From Shinella yambaruensis (GTDB lineage Bacteria; Pseudomonadota; Alphaproteobacteria; Rhizobiales; Rhizobiaceae), in the NCBI RefSeq assembly GCF_022899355.1, contig NZ_JALJCK010000005.1, positions 372,001 to 436,000 on the forward strand: a stretch of DNA of 64,000 bases. The letters are read 5' to 3'. This document shows positions 37,257 to 46,196 of this stretch, one piece after another; positions within the stretch are counted from its first letter, which is position 1; each line of letters opens with the position of its first letter. Position numbers and translations under genes: made by a program. Below the pieces are notes generated by a model. That model made no database searches, was not told where the DNA came from, and was given only the letters and a program-made list of their open reading frames with translations.

Positions 37257-37345
37257 ATACATTTGATGCCCGATCGGCGTCAAGATGGAAAAGTGCCCAC
37301 AAGACGGGGAAGGTGCTTGCGCGCGGATTCGGCGCATGCATATTA

Positions 37346-37361
37346 TGCACCATATAGTTAC
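37346..37361. promoter_or_regulatory. TetR-type operator, copy 2 (degenerate)
   Basis: TGCACCA-TA-TAGTTAC. The right half is identical to the consensus TAGTTAC and the left half matches at 3 of 7 positions. It lies 15 bases before the aldo/keto reductase start at 37377, divergent from copy 1. Confidence 0.55.
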
Positions 37362-37376
37362 TTATGGAGAAGAACC

Positions 37377-38393
37377 ATGCATCCCGGACAAAAGCGTAAA
37401 TTCGGCCGGACGGATCTGGAGGTGACCGCCTTCGGTTTCGGAACCGCCCCTCTCGGCAATATTTTCCGCGAGATCGACGAGGCGACGTCGGAAGCGATGT
37501 TCGCGCGCGCCTGGGAGGCCGGCGTGCGCTTCTTCGACACCGCGCCGATGTACGGCCACGGGCTTGCCGAGCTGCGCACCGGCCATGCCCTGCGCTGGAA
37601 GACGCGGGACGACTTCGTCCTCGCTTCCAAGGTGGGTCGGCTGTTGCGCCCCGCGAAACGCGAGACCATCGACTTTGCGCCCTGGACGAATGCCGCCCCC
37701 TTCACCATGCATTTCGACTATAGCTACGACGGCACGATGCGCGCCTTCGAGGACAGCCTGCAGCGACTGGGGCTGGAACGCATGGACATGTGCTTCATCC
37801 ACGACATCGACGTCTTCACGCGCGGAAGCGAGCAGCCCGAGGTGTTCGAGCAGGCGATGGACGGCGCGTGGCGGGCGCTGGAGCGGCTGCGTTCGGAAAA
37901 AGTGGTGAAGGCGATCGGCGTCGGGGTGAATGAGTGGCAGGTCTGCCATGAGGCTCTGCTGCGCCACGATTTCGACTGCTTCCTGCTGGCGGGCCGCTAT
38001 ACGCTTCTCGAACAGGAGGCGCTCGACAGTTTCCTTCCGCTCTGCGCGGAGCGCGGCGCGGCGGTCGTCGTGGGCGGCGGCTTCAATTCTGGCATCCTCG
38101 CCACCGGCGCGAAGGAGGGCGCGAAGTACAATTACGCGCCGGCGCCGCGTGACGTCATGGAAAAGGTGGCGAAGATCGAGGCCGTCTGTGCGGAACACGG
38201 CGTGCCGCTTGCCGCTGCGGCCCTGCAGTTCGTCGTCGCCCACCCCGCCGTCCCCTCCTTCATGGCGGGCACGCGCACGATCGAACAGCTCGACCAGAAC
38301 CTTGCCTGGTTCTCCCATCCGATTCCAGGCGATTTCTGGGCGGACCTCAAGCAGAAGGGCCTGCTGCGCGAGGACGCGCCCGTCCCGGCCTGA
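37377..38393 (+). CDS. aldo/keto reductase (D-threo-aldose/pyridoxal dehydrogenase type)
   Basis: 338 residues. AKR catalytic tetrad visible: Asp/Tyr in RFFDTAPMYGHGLAE, Lys in LASKVGRLLRP and His in CFIHDIDVF. VVVGGGFNSGILATGAKEGA is typical of the L-fucose/D-threo-aldose dehydrogenase and pyridoxal 4-dehydrogenase branch, which oxidise cyclic hemiacetals to lactones with NAD. The ATG at 37377 follows GGAGAAG. It is monocistronic, with a strong terminator, and is divergent from the acyl-CoA dehydrogenase operon under a shared regulator site. Confidence 0.9.
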   Translation: MHPGQKRKFGRTDLEVTAFGFGTAPLGNIFREIDEATSEAMFARAWEAGVRFFDTAPMYGHGLAELRTGHALRWKTRDDFVLASKVGRLLRPAKRETIDFAPWTNAAPFTMHFDYSYDGTMRAFEDSLQRLGLERMDMCFIHDIDVFTRGSEQPEVFEQAMDGAWRALERLRSEKVVKAIGVGVNEWQVCHEALLRHDFDCFLLAGRYTLLEQEALDSFLPLCAERGAAVVVGGGFNSGILATGAKEGAKYNYAPAPRDVMEKVAKIEAVCAEHGVPLAAAALQFVVAHPAVPSFMAGTRTIEQLDQNLAWFSHPIPGDFWADLKQKGLLREDAPVPA

Positions 38394-38404
38394 AGCGCCA
38401 TCCG

Positions 38405-38432
38405 CCCGCGCCGCCAAGGCGGCGCGGGTTTT
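38405..38432 (+). terminator. rho-independent terminator after the aldo/keto reductase
   Basis: CCCGCGCCGCC (38405-38415) pairs perfectly with GGCGGCGCGGG (38418-38428), followed by TTTT. It lies between convergent genes. Confidence 0.88.
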
Positions 38433-38433
38433 G

Positions 38434-39693
38434 CTACCGGATCAGAATGGCCCGGAAATCGTTGACATTGGTTCCCGTCGGGCCAGGCACGAACAGGTCT
38501 CCGAGGCGGTGGAAGGCCGTCCAGGCATCGTTGGCGGCAAGCAGGGCGGCAGGGTCCACACCCAGTCCGCGCAAGCGCTGCATGCTGGCGCCATCGGCAA
38601 AGGCACCCGCATTGTCCTCAGAACCGTCGATGCCATCCGTATCGGCCGCGAGCGCGGCGAACGGAACGCCCTCGCCGGCAAGCACGAGCGACAACAGGAA
38701 CTCCGTATTGCGTCCACCCTTTCCCTGCCCCCGGATCGTCACCGTCGTTTCGCCGCCCGACAGGATGACGACCGGACGCGTAAACGGGCGGTCACGGCTG
38801 GCGACTTCGCGGGCGATGGCCGCATGCACGCGCGCGACGTCGCGCGCCTCCCCCTCCATGCTGTCGGACAGGATGACCGCGGGCACGCCGAGCGCTTCCG
38901 CTCGCGCGGCGGCGGCCTCAAGGGAGAGACGCGCCGAAGCGACGACATGAACCTCGTGGTCGGCAAGAACCGGATCGGCCGGCGACGGCGGCTGCCCCTC
39001 CTCTCCGGCAAGCCAGGATTCGACAGCCTCCGGCAACTTGATGCCCCATGTCCCGACCAGCGCCCGCGCCTCCGCGCGATCGGCGGCATCCGCTATGGTC
39101 GGCCCGCTGGCGACCTGCGCCGGATCGTCGCCCGGCACGTCGGAGACGACGAGCGTCACGACCTTCGCCGGACGGCAGGCCACGGCAAGCCGCCCGCCCT
39201 TGATGCCGGAGACCTGCTTGCGGATCGCATTCATGACGGAGATCGGTGCACCGCTGGCAAGGAGCGCGCTGTTCATCGCTGCCTCATCCGCCAAGGTGAG
39301 AGGCCCTGGCGGACAGGGCAGCAGGGCCGAACCGCCGCCGCAGACCAGGGCGACCACAAGGTCCTCCTCGCCGAGACCTTCCACCGCCGCAAAGAGCGCC
39401 CGCGATGCCTGCAGCCCCGCTGCATCCGGCACGGGATGGGCGGCTTCGAGGACACGGATGCGCCGGCAGGGAGCGGCGTAGCCGTAGCGCGTCACCACCA
39501 CGCCTTCGAGTGGGCCGTCCCACAGCCTTTCGAAGGCCGCCGCGAGTTGCGCCACGCCCTTGCCCGCGCCGACGACGACGGTTCGCCCGCGCGGCCGGGC
39601 TGGAAGATGGGCACGGAGCGCCGTCTCCGGATCGGCGGCCTCGACTGCAGCGCCGAAGAGGCCGGCAAGGAATTCTTTGTCACCTGGTTTCAT
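38434..39693 (-). CDS. glycerate 2-kinase (MOFRL family)
   Basis: 419 residues. The N-terminal DUF4147 Rossmann-like domain (RTVVVGAGKGVAQLAAAFE; LVVALVCGGGSALLPCPPG; NAIRKQVSGIKGGRLA) and the C-terminal MOFRL domain (VVILSGGETTVTIRG, QGKGGRNTEFLLSL) are complete. The enzyme phosphorylates D-glycerate to 2-phosphoglycerate (GckA/TtuD type). Its presence suggests that the pathway yields glycerate, hydroxypyruvate or tartronate semialdehyde. It is third in the CoA-transferase/enoyl-CoA hydratase/glycerate kinase run, 39 bases after the hydratase. Confidence 0.92.
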   Translation of the reverse strand: MKPGDKEFLAGLFGAAVEAADPETALRAHLPARPRGRTVVVGAGKGVAQLAAAFERLWDGPLEGVVVTRYGYAAPCRRIRVLEAAHPVPDAAGLQASRALFAAVEGLGEEDLVVALVCGGGSALLPCPPGPLTLADEAAMNSALLASGAPISVMNAIRKQVSGIKGGRLAVACRPAKVVTLVVSDVPGDDPAQVASGPTIADAADRAEARALVGTWGIKLPEAVESWLAGEEGQPPSPADPVLADHEVHVVASARLSLEAAAARAEALGVPAVILSDSMEGEARDVARVHAAIAREVASRDRPFTRPVVILSGGETTVTIRGQGKGGRNTEFLLSLVLAGEGVPFAALAADTDGIDGSEDNAGAFADGASMQRLRGLGVDPAALLAANDAWTAFHRLGDLFVPGPTGTNVNDFRAILIR

Positions 39694-39732
39694 GAGCCAC
39701 GTCCCAAGGGCTGAATGCTGCCGCTGAACATT

Positions 39733-40506
39733 CTATTGACCGAAACGCGCCGGGCGCTTCTGCCGATAGGCTGCAAGGCCCTCCGTCAGATCGTCCGAAG
39801 ACGCGGCAACGGCGCCGGCGAGAGCCTCGACCACTCGCTCGCTCTCCTCGCCCTCGGCAGCGTTGATCAGCATCTTGGTGAGTTCCGTTGCCCGGGCAGA
39901 CCGCTGCAACACACGCGCCGCGGCGATCTGCGCGGCCGCCGCTCCCTCTCCCGTCGTCACGACCCGGTCCACCAGTCCGAGCGCCAGCGCTTCCTCGGCG
40001 GAAAACACCTCGCCGAACAACGCCATGCGGCGGACAAGGCCTGCACCGAACCGCCGCGAGGCCCGCTGCGTGCCCGACCAGCCGGGAATGATGCCGAGGC
40101 CGGCCTCCGGCAGGCCGATCTTCACATGCGCTTCGGCGATGCGCAGGTCGGCGCAGGCGGCAAGCTCCAGCCCACCGCCCAGCGCATGCCCGTTCAGGAC
40201 GGCGATCAGCGGCACGATCAGCCGCGCCAGCGCATCGAAGGCATCATGGCCATCGCGCAGCCAGCGGCGGGAGAACGTGCCTGCATCGAGCCGGCTCCAC
40301 GCCTCGATATCGCCGCCCGCGCAAAAGGACTTTGCGCCCTCTCCCGTCAGGATGGCGATGCGAGCATCCGAGCGTTCGATGGCACGACAGGCCTGCAACA
40401 ACGCATCGACCATATCCTCGTCGATCGCATTCAGCTTTTCCGCGCGGCAGATCGTCAGGTACGCGATGCGCTCCTCGACACGGAGCTCGATGCGCGCGTC
40501 GCTCAC
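39733..40506 (-). CDS. enoyl-CoA hydratase/isomerase family protein
   Basis: 257 residues of the crotonase fold. The oxyanion-hole segments are GAKSFCAGGDIEAWS and NGHALGGGLELAACADLRIA; the second catalytic Glu position is in IGLPEAGLGIIPGWSG. It would hydrate or otherwise process the enoyl-CoA made by the acyl-CoA dehydrogenase. The start overlaps the CoA-transferase stop by four bases, giving a tight CoA-ester module. Confidence 0.92.
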   Translation of the reverse strand: MSDARIELRVEERIAYLTICRAEKLNAIDEDMVDALLQACRAIERSDARIAILTGEGAKSFCAGGDIEAWSRLDAGTFSRRWLRDGHDAFDALARLIVPLIAVLNGHALGGGLELAACADLRIAEAHVKIGLPEAGLGIIPGWSGTQRASRRFGAGLVRRMALFGEVFSAEEALALGLVDRVVTTGEGAAAAQIAAARVLQRSARATELTKMLINAAEGEESERVVEALAGAVAASSDDLTEGLAAYRQKRPARFGQ

Positions 40507-42074
40507 AGGACCAGCCCCATGAGGTCATCGCGAAACAGCGCATCGTCCATCGTCTTGACCGTGTCGGAGACGCCGAGCGGCGTGGTCGCCTGGTCGAGGA
40601 TATCCCGCTGGAGATCGAGGCCGGGTGCGATCTCGGTGACGACCAGCCCCTCCTGTCCGAGCTTTATCACGCAGCGCTCGGTGACATAGGTGACGTCCTG
40701 GCCCTGCGCGCGGGCGCGCTTGCCGGAAAAGCTGACCTGATCGACCTTCGGCACGAACTTGGCGATACGCCCTTCCTTGTCGATCACGAGGCGGCCGTCA
40801 TCGACGCGCATCTTCGCGCCGGCATTGAAATTCCCGGAAAAGACGATCTTCCGCGCCCGTGCCGTGATGTCGACGAAGCCGCCGGCACCGGCGGTCCGGT
40901 GCGGCGTCGCCGCCAGACGGCTGACATTGACCGAGCCTTCCGCATCGATTTCGAGGAAGGAGAGCAGCGAACAATCGAACGCGCCCGCCTGGAAATAGCA
41001 GAACTGGTGCGGCGAGGCGACGAAGGCCTCCGCATTGGAGGCACAGCCGAACTTGAAGTCGAGCAGCGGCACACCGCCGACGGCGCCCTGCTCGATCACC
41101 CAGGTGATCTTGCCGTGCAGCCCCTCCTCGATCAAGATGCGCGGCACGTTCGCGGAAATGCCGAAGCCGATATTGACGGCCCAGTCCGCCCTCAGCTCCT
41201 GCGCGACCCGGCGGGCGATCACCTTGCCGACGTCGAGCGCGGGCAGGCGGAAGGTTTCGAGCGGCCGGAACAGCTCTCCCGAGATCGCGGGATCATATTG
41301 TGTCGCCGTCGTCTGCAACTGGTCGGGAGCCTCGACGATGACGTCGACGAGGATGCCGGGAACGCGCACGTCATGGGGACGGAAGGTCCCGTTGGCCGCA
41401 ACGCGCTTCACCTGGGCGATGACCAAGCCGCCGGAGTTCCGCGCGGCAAGCGCCATCTCCATCGCGCCGAGCGTCGCACCCTCATGCTCGAAGGTCAGGT
41501 TGCCGTTCTGGTCGGCGGTCGTTGCCCGGATGATCGCGACGTCCGGGCGGATCGCCGGGAAATGCAGCCAGTCCTCGCCCTCGAAGGAGACGCGCTTGAC
41601 GAGCGGCGCGGCCCGTGCGCTGGCATTCATGGCGCAGCCTTCCTGCTCCGGATCGACGAAGGTCTCCATGCCGACCTTGGTCAGCACGCCGGGGCGCTTG
41701 GCCGCGCCCTCGCGCAGCATGTCGAAAACGATGCCGGACGGCACGTTCCAGGCGGCAAGCTCCTCCTTCAGGATCATCTGCCAGACGAGCGGCGGCTCGG
41801 CATTGCTCGGCCCGGACGGATAGGAGCCGCCGATGATCTTCGCCAGCATGCCCGGCTTGGCGATATGGTCGACGCCCTTGGTGCCGAAGAGGTCGCCGGC
41901 CGCGATCGGATGAACCGAGGTGAGCCCGCGCGGATGGCCTTCGCGGTCGAAACGTTCTCCCAGCGCCTTCAGCACGGCATCGGGGCAGCAAAGCCCGGAC
42001 GACGAATTGACCGCAACGACCGAACCATCCCTGACGAGCCTGGCCGCCTCGTCCGCAGTCTTCACCTTCCGCAT
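40503..42074 (-). CDS. acyl-CoA:carboxylate CoA-transferase (fused alpha-beta, YdiF type)
   Basis: 523 residues with both CoA-transferase halves in one chain, as in propionate/acetate CoA-transferases. The N-terminal half has SGLCCPDAVLKALGERF and PAIRPDVAIIRATTADQNGN. The C-terminal half has the catalytic Glu in ITWVIEQGAVGGVPL. It activates an organic acid by exchanging CoA. The start is set at 42074 because GGAGGA lies five bases upstream; an in-frame ATG at 42098 would be only 4 bases from the TetR-type palindrome. First gene of the run with the hydratase and glycerate kinase. Confidence 0.9.
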   Translation of the reverse strand: MRKVKTADEAARLVRDGSVVAVNSSSGLCCPDAVLKALGERFDREGHPRGLTSVHPIAAGDLFGTKGVDHIAKPGMLAKIIGGSYPSGPSNAEPPLVWQMILKEELAAWNVPSGIVFDMLREGAAKRPGVLTKVGMETFVDPEQEGCAMNASARAAPLVKRVSFEGEDWLHFPAIRPDVAIIRATTADQNGNLTFEHEGATLGAMEMALAARNSGGLVIAQVKRVAANGTFRPHDVRVPGILVDVIVEAPDQLQTTATQYDPAISGELFRPLETFRLPALDVGKVIARRVAQELRADWAVNIGFGISANVPRILIEEGLHGKITWVIEQGAVGGVPLLDFKFGCASNAEAFVASPHQFCYFQAGAFDCSLLSFLEIDAEGSVNVSRLAATPHRTAGAGGFVDITARARKIVFSGNFNAGAKMRVDDGRLVIDKEGRIAKFVPKVDQVSFSGKRARAQGQDVTYVTERCVIKLGQEGLVVTEIAPGLDLQRDILDQATTPLGVSDTVKTMDDALFRDDLMGLVL

Positions 42075-42101
42075 GCCGTCCTCCAATTCCCATTGCATTA
42101 A

Positions 42102-42117
42102 GTAACTAACTAGTTAT
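42102..42117. promoter_or_regulatory. TetR-type operator, copy 3
   Basis: GTAACTA-AC-TAGTTAT, one mismatch from the perfect 16-bp palindrome. It lies in the divergent promoter region, 28 bases from the CoA-transferase start and 94 bases from the aldo/keto reductase start at 42212. Confidence 0.78.
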
Positions 42118-42211
42118 ACATTAAACATGAACGGAGCGGTCGCGCAAGAAGGATCTTCGAACCGTCGTCCAATGGACGCACCGCCCCACATGGGCCCATC
42201 GAGGAGGAAGC

Positions 42212-43030
42212 ATGAACATCTATTTCCAACGGAATTTTCAGCGCGGTTTCGGCACCTATCCCTTGAAGGGCGAGGCGCTGCGCACCGCCGTCCACGCGGC
42301 GATCGCCGCCGGCTACCGGGCGTTCGATACGGCGCAGATGTATGGCAACGAGGCCGAGACGGGTGCGGCGCTTGCTTCGAGCGGCGTCGCGCGCGGCGAG
42401 CTCTGCATCACCACCAAGGTACACCCGGACAACTATTCCGCGGAGACGTTCCTGCCGTCCGTCGAGGCCAGCCTGAAGGCGCTTCGGATCGACCGCGTCG
42501 ACGCACTCCTCCTGCACTGGCCGCCGGCGGATGGGGATGTCACGCCGTCCCTGCGCCTGCTGCAATCGGCCAGGGAGAGAGGCTTTGCGGACGCCATCGG
42601 CGTCTCCAATTACACCGCACGGATGATGCATGTGGCGCGCGCCGTGATCGAGGGACCGCTCGTCACCAACCAGGTGGAATTCCACCCCTTGGTCGACCAG
42701 CGCAAACTCCTCGCCGCGGCGTCGGAAACGGGCATTCCCCTCTCGTCCTACGCGTCGATCGCCCGGGGCGAAGTGTTCAAACATGGTCTTTTCGCCGAAA
42801 TCGGCGCGGCCTACGGCAAGACTGCCGCCCAGGTGGTGCTGCGCTGGATCCTGCAAAAAGGCGTTCCGCTCAACACCATGTCGACCAAGCCGGAAAACAT
42901 CCGCGCGAATTTCGACATCATGGATTTCACGCTGTCGTCCATCGACATGGAACGGATCGACGCCCTCAACGCCACCGGCTATCGCATCATCAAGCCGGGG
43001 CAGTTGCCCTGGGCGCCGGAATGGGACTGA
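42212..43030 (+). CDS. aldo/keto reductase (2,5-diketogluconate reductase type)
   Basis: 272 residues, a short AKR. Tetrad: Asp/Tyr in AFDTAQMYGNEAETG, Lys in CITTKVHPDNY and His in LLLHWPPADG; the cofactor end is STKPENIRANFDIMDF. It reduces a carbonyl (or oxidises an alcohol) with NAD(P)H. The start has GAGGAGGAA upstream. It is divergent from the CoA-transferase operon across operator copy 3, followed by a terminator. It is a different AKR subfamily from the one at 37377. Confidence 0.92.
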   Translation: MNIYFQRNFQRGFGTYPLKGEALRTAVHAAIAAGYRAFDTAQMYGNEAETGAALASSGVARGELCITTKVHPDNYSAETFLPSVEASLKALRIDRVDALLLHWPPADGDVTPSLRLLQSARERGFADAIGVSNYTARMMHVARAVIEGPLVTNQVEFHPLVDQRKLLAAASETGIPLSSYASIARGEVFKHGLFAEIGAAYGKTAAQVVLRWILQKGVPLNTMSTKPENIRANFDIMDFTLSSIDMERIDALNATGYRIIKPGQLPWAPEWD

Positions 43031-43035
43031 TGCGA

Positions 43036-43059
43036 AAGGGCGGCCGCAGGGCCGCCCTT
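43036..43059. terminator. bidirectional terminator between aldo/keto reductase and GMC oxidoreductase
   Basis: AAGGGCGGC (43036-43044) pairs with GCCGCCCTT (43051-43059) around CGCAGG, between convergent genes. The A- and T-ended stem could serve both strands. Confidence 0.65.
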
Positions 43060-43081
43060 CCCACGTTCCGGCCTGCAACAA

Positions 43082-44677
43082 TCAGGCATTGCCGCGGATC
43101 ATGTCCGCCGCCTTTTCCCCGATCATGATCGTCGCCGCATTGGTGTTGGACCCCACGAGGCTCGGCATGGTGGAACTGTCGCAGATGCGGATGCCGTCGA
43201 GGCCATGCACGCGCAGTTGCGGATCGACCACCGCCATCTCGTCCCGCCCCATCTTGCAGGTGCAGGTGGGATGGTAGGAGGTCCGGCCGTACTGGCGCGT
43301 ATAGGCGACATAGTCTTCCTGCGTGCGCACGTTGCCGTCGGGAAAGCGCAGCGTCTTGATGTATTTCTGCAAGGACGGCTGGCTGAAAATCTCCTGGCTG
43401 ATCTTCACGCCCTCCACGGAAATCCGCACATCATCGGGGTCGGCGAGGAAGTTCGGATCGACAAGCGGCAAGGCGCGCGGATCGGCCGAGCGCAAGGTCA
43501 CGCTTCCCCGCGATTTCGGCCGAAGCGTATAGGAATTGAGCGTTATGCCGGACGCGCCCTTCGGCACGCTCGGAACGCCTGCCTCCGCGCCCGCACCCGC
43601 GAGGAAATGGAATTGCAGGTCCGGGCAGGGACTATCCTTGTCGCCGTACCAGAATGCCCCGCCCTCCACCACGTTGGAGGTGATCGGGCCGGACTTGAAC
43701 AGGGCGTATTGAATGCCAGCCCAGAGCGACCAGTGCAGCTTGTTGTACTTGTCGAGGCTGTCGTGGTTCTTCAGCTCCGCGACGATATCGACACCGAAAT
43801 GGTCCTGCAGGTTCCGGCCGACGCCGGCCATGTCCTGCACGACGTCGATGCCGTGGCGCCGCAACGCGTCGGCCGGGCCGATACCCGAAAGCATCATCAG
43901 CTTCGGCGTGCCGATGGCGCCCGAGGTGAGGAGCACTTCGCTTTCCGCCCGCGCGGTCTTGCGTTTGCCGCCGACGTCATAGTCGACACCCATGGCGCGG
44001 CGCCCCTTGAAGACGATGCGCAAGACGAGCGCGCCGGTGACGACCGTCAGGTTCGGTCGCTGCAGGACCGGCCGCAGATAGCCGACGGCTGCCGAGCAGC
44101 GGCGGTTGTCGCGCGTCGTGGCCTGGTAGACGCCGGCGCCTTCCTGTACCGGGCCATTGAAATCAGGGTTGTAGGGGATGCCGAACTCCTGGCAGCTCTG
44201 CACGAAGGCACGCGTCATGCGCTGCGGCTCAGGAATGTTCGAGACACCAAGCGGTCCGTCCGTTCCATGCCAGGCACCGGAGAGGATGGAATTGCCCTCC
44301 GAACGCAGGAAATATTTCTGGACGTCCTTGAAGCCCCAGCCCTCGGCCCCTTCCGCGACCCAACGGTCGTAATCGCTGGGATGGCCGCGCGTGAAAACCT
44401 CGGCGTTGATGGAGGAGCCGCCGCCCAGCACCCTGGCCTGCGCGTAGAGAATCTCGCGGTTGCCGGCATGCTTCTGGGGGACGGTCTTCAGCCCCCAGGT
44501 CAGCGGGCCTGTCGTCATCTTCGCAAAGCCGACAGGCATGTGGATCAGCGGGTGGCTATCGCGCCCGCCCGCTTCGATGAGGCACACCCGCGCGGACGGA
44601 TTTTCCGAAAGCCGCGCCGCCAGCACGCAGCCGGCGCTGCCGCCGCCGACGATGACGTAGTCGTAACCCTCTGTCAT
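43082..44677 (-). CDS. GMC-family FAD oxidoreductase (choline dehydrogenase-like), first copy
   Basis: 531 residues. The N-terminal FAD motif YDYVIVGGGSAGCVLAARLS and the GMC signature RVLGGGSSINAEVFTRG are complete, as is the second signature LLTSGAIGTPKLMMLSGIGP. The C-terminal active site has SYHPTCTCKMG with His, and VGSNTNAATIMIGEKAADM with Asn. GMC enzymes oxidise primary or secondary alcohols and pass electrons to quinone or oxygen. The ATG at 44677 overlaps the aldehyde dehydrogenase stop, so alcohol and aldehyde oxidation are coupled genetically. Last gene of the ribose-type transporter operon. Confidence 0.93.
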   Translation of the reverse strand: MTEGYDYVIVGGGSAGCVLAARLSENPSARVCLIEAGGRDSHPLIHMPVGFAKMTTGPLTWGLKTVPQKHAGNREILYAQARVLGGGSSINAEVFTRGHPSDYDRWVAEGAEGWGFKDVQKYFLRSEGNSILSGAWHGTDGPLGVSNIPEPQRMTRAFVQSCQEFGIPYNPDFNGPVQEGAGVYQATTRDNRRCSAAVGYLRPVLQRPNLTVVTGALVLRIVFKGRRAMGVDYDVGGKRKTARAESEVLLTSGAIGTPKLMMLSGIGPADALRRHGIDVVQDMAGVGRNLQDHFGVDIVAELKNHDSLDKYNKLHWSLWAGIQYALFKSGPITSNVVEGGAFWYGDKDSPCPDLQFHFLAGAGAEAGVPSVPKGASGITLNSYTLRPKSRGSVTLRSADPRALPLVDPNFLADPDDVRISVEGVKISQEIFSQPSLQKYIKTLRFPDGNVRTQEDYVAYTRQYGRTSYHPTCTCKMGRDEMAVVDPQLRVHGLDGIRICDSSTMPSLVGSNTNAATIMIGEKAADMIRGNA

Positions 44678-46173
44678 CACGCGATCCAATGCGTCCGCTT
44701 GCCGATCTCCACATGAACGGACTTCACCTGGGTATATTCCTCCACACCATACATGCCGGCTTCGCGGCCCCAACCGGACTGCTTGAAGCCACCGAGCGGC
44801 ATTTCGGGACCGCCCGCCATGATGGTGTTGACCCAGAAGCGGCCGGCACGCACCCGACGGCTCACCGTCAGCGCCTTGTCGATGTTCTTCGTCCAGACAC
44901 TCGCCGCAAGGCCGTAAACGGTATCATTGGCAAGCTGGATGGCTTCCTCGACCGTGTCGAAATGCATGGAGCAGAGAACCGGGCCGAAAATCTCGTCACG
45001 GGCGATCGGCATGTCGCGCGAGACGCCGGAGAAGAGGGTCGGCGCGATATACTGGCCCCGACCGAGATCGATCGGCCCGCCGCCGGCCAGAAGCCGCGCA
45101 CCCGCCGCCTTGCCCCTGGCAATATAGTCTAGGATCGTGGCGTTCTGCGCCTCGGTGGTGATCGCACCGACCTGCGTCGCCTCGTCCAGCGGATCGCCGA
45201 CGCGGATCTTCGCCATCTTTTCGGCGAGGAGCTTCTCGAAGTCGGCGGCGACCGAGCGCTCGACGATCAGCCGCGAGGACGAGACGCAGCACTGCCCGGT
45301 GTTGAAGCTGATGCCAAAGGCCGCGCCGTCCGCCGCGTCCTCCAGATCGGCATCGGAAAAGACGATGATCGGGTTCTTGCCGCCGAGTTCCAGGCCGAGC
45401 TTCTTGAAATTGCTGTCGGCGGCGGCATGGACGCAGGAGCGGCCGACCGCCGTGGAGCCGGTGAAGGACAGCATGTCCACGTCCGGATGCTCCGACAGCG
45501 CCTGACCGATCACGCGGCCGGAACCGGTGACGACATTGTAGACCCCGGCAGGCAGACCCGCTTCCGCCAGCACTTCGGCGAGCAGCAGCGTGGTGGCGGA
45601 GGTGACTTCGGAGGGCTTCACGACCATCGTGCAGCCGGAAGCGAGGATGAAGGGCACGCGCTCGCACAGGATCAGGAACGGGAAGTTCCACGGCGTGATC
45701 AGGCCGACGACGCCGATCGGCTCGTGCAGCACCATGCCGAAGAGATCGTCACCGAGCGAATTGAAGCTGTCGCCATGCAGCATGCGCGCCGCACCGGCGC
45801 CGACCTCGAAGCAGGCGATGCAATGGTCGATTTCGCCACGCGCCTGGGAGATCGGCTTACCGTTTTCGAGCACCTCCCAATAGGCGATCTCGTCGCGGCG
45901 GCGGCGCAGGATTTCAGCGACGCGCAGCAGGACGCCGGCGCGAGCGGCACCGGAAAGGCCCGACCAGCGGCGATCCTCGAAGGCGAGCCGTGCCGCGGCG
46001 ACGGCGGCGTTCAGGTCCTCCACCGTGCAGCGAACCGTACGCGTGACGGGCGTGCCATGACCCGGCGAGGCGCGCTCGAAGCGCTCCGTTCCATCCCTCC
46101 ACTGCCCATCGACGAAGAAACCGAAGTTGCGTGCCGCGGTCGGCGTAGAAAGATGCGGGTTTTTCTGGTCCAT
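44677..46173 (-). CDS. NAD-dependent aldehyde dehydrogenase
   Basis: 498 residues. Standard ALDH: PWNFPFLILCERVPFILASG, Lys in MVVKPSEVTS, LSFTGSTAVGR, the catalytic Glu in LGLELGGKNPIIVF, the nucleophile Cys in GQCCVSSSRLIV and EIFGPVLCSMHFD. The start is Met at 46173, after GGAGG; an in-frame ATG at 46185 overlaps that site. It lies between the zinc alcohol dehydrogenase and GMC genes in the transporter operon, and probably oxidises the aldehyde they produce. Confidence 0.94.
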   Translation of the reverse strand: MDQKNPHLSTPTAARNFGFFVDGQWRDGTERFERASPGHGTPVTRTVRCTVEDLNAAVAAARLAFEDRRWSGLSGAARAGVLLRVAEILRRRRDEIAYWEVLENGKPISQARGEIDHCIACFEVGAGAARMLHGDSFNSLGDDLFGMVLHEPIGVVGLITPWNFPFLILCERVPFILASGCTMVVKPSEVTSATTLLLAEVLAEAGLPAGVYNVVTGSGRVIGQALSEHPDVDMLSFTGSTAVGRSCVHAAADSNFKKLGLELGGKNPIIVFSDADLEDAADGAAFGISFNTGQCCVSSSRLIVERSVAADFEKLLAEKMAKIRVGDPLDEATQVGAITTEAQNATILDYIARGKAAGARLLAGGGPIDLGRGQYIAPTLFSGVSRDMPIARDEIFGPVLCSMHFDTVEEAIQLANDTVYGLAASVWTKNIDKALTVSRRVRAGRFWVNTIMAGGPEMPLGGFKQSGWGREAGMYGVEEYTQVKSVHVEIGKRTHWIA

Positions 46174-46196
46174 GAAATCCTCCACTTCGATGGTAT

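Noticed and set aside
42127..43128. Long plus-strand frame over the second aldo/keto reductase
   Set aside because: Frame-shifted shadow, Arg/Pro-rich with no domain. The aldo/keto reductase in the other frame has the full catalytic tetrad and a strong ribosome-binding site.
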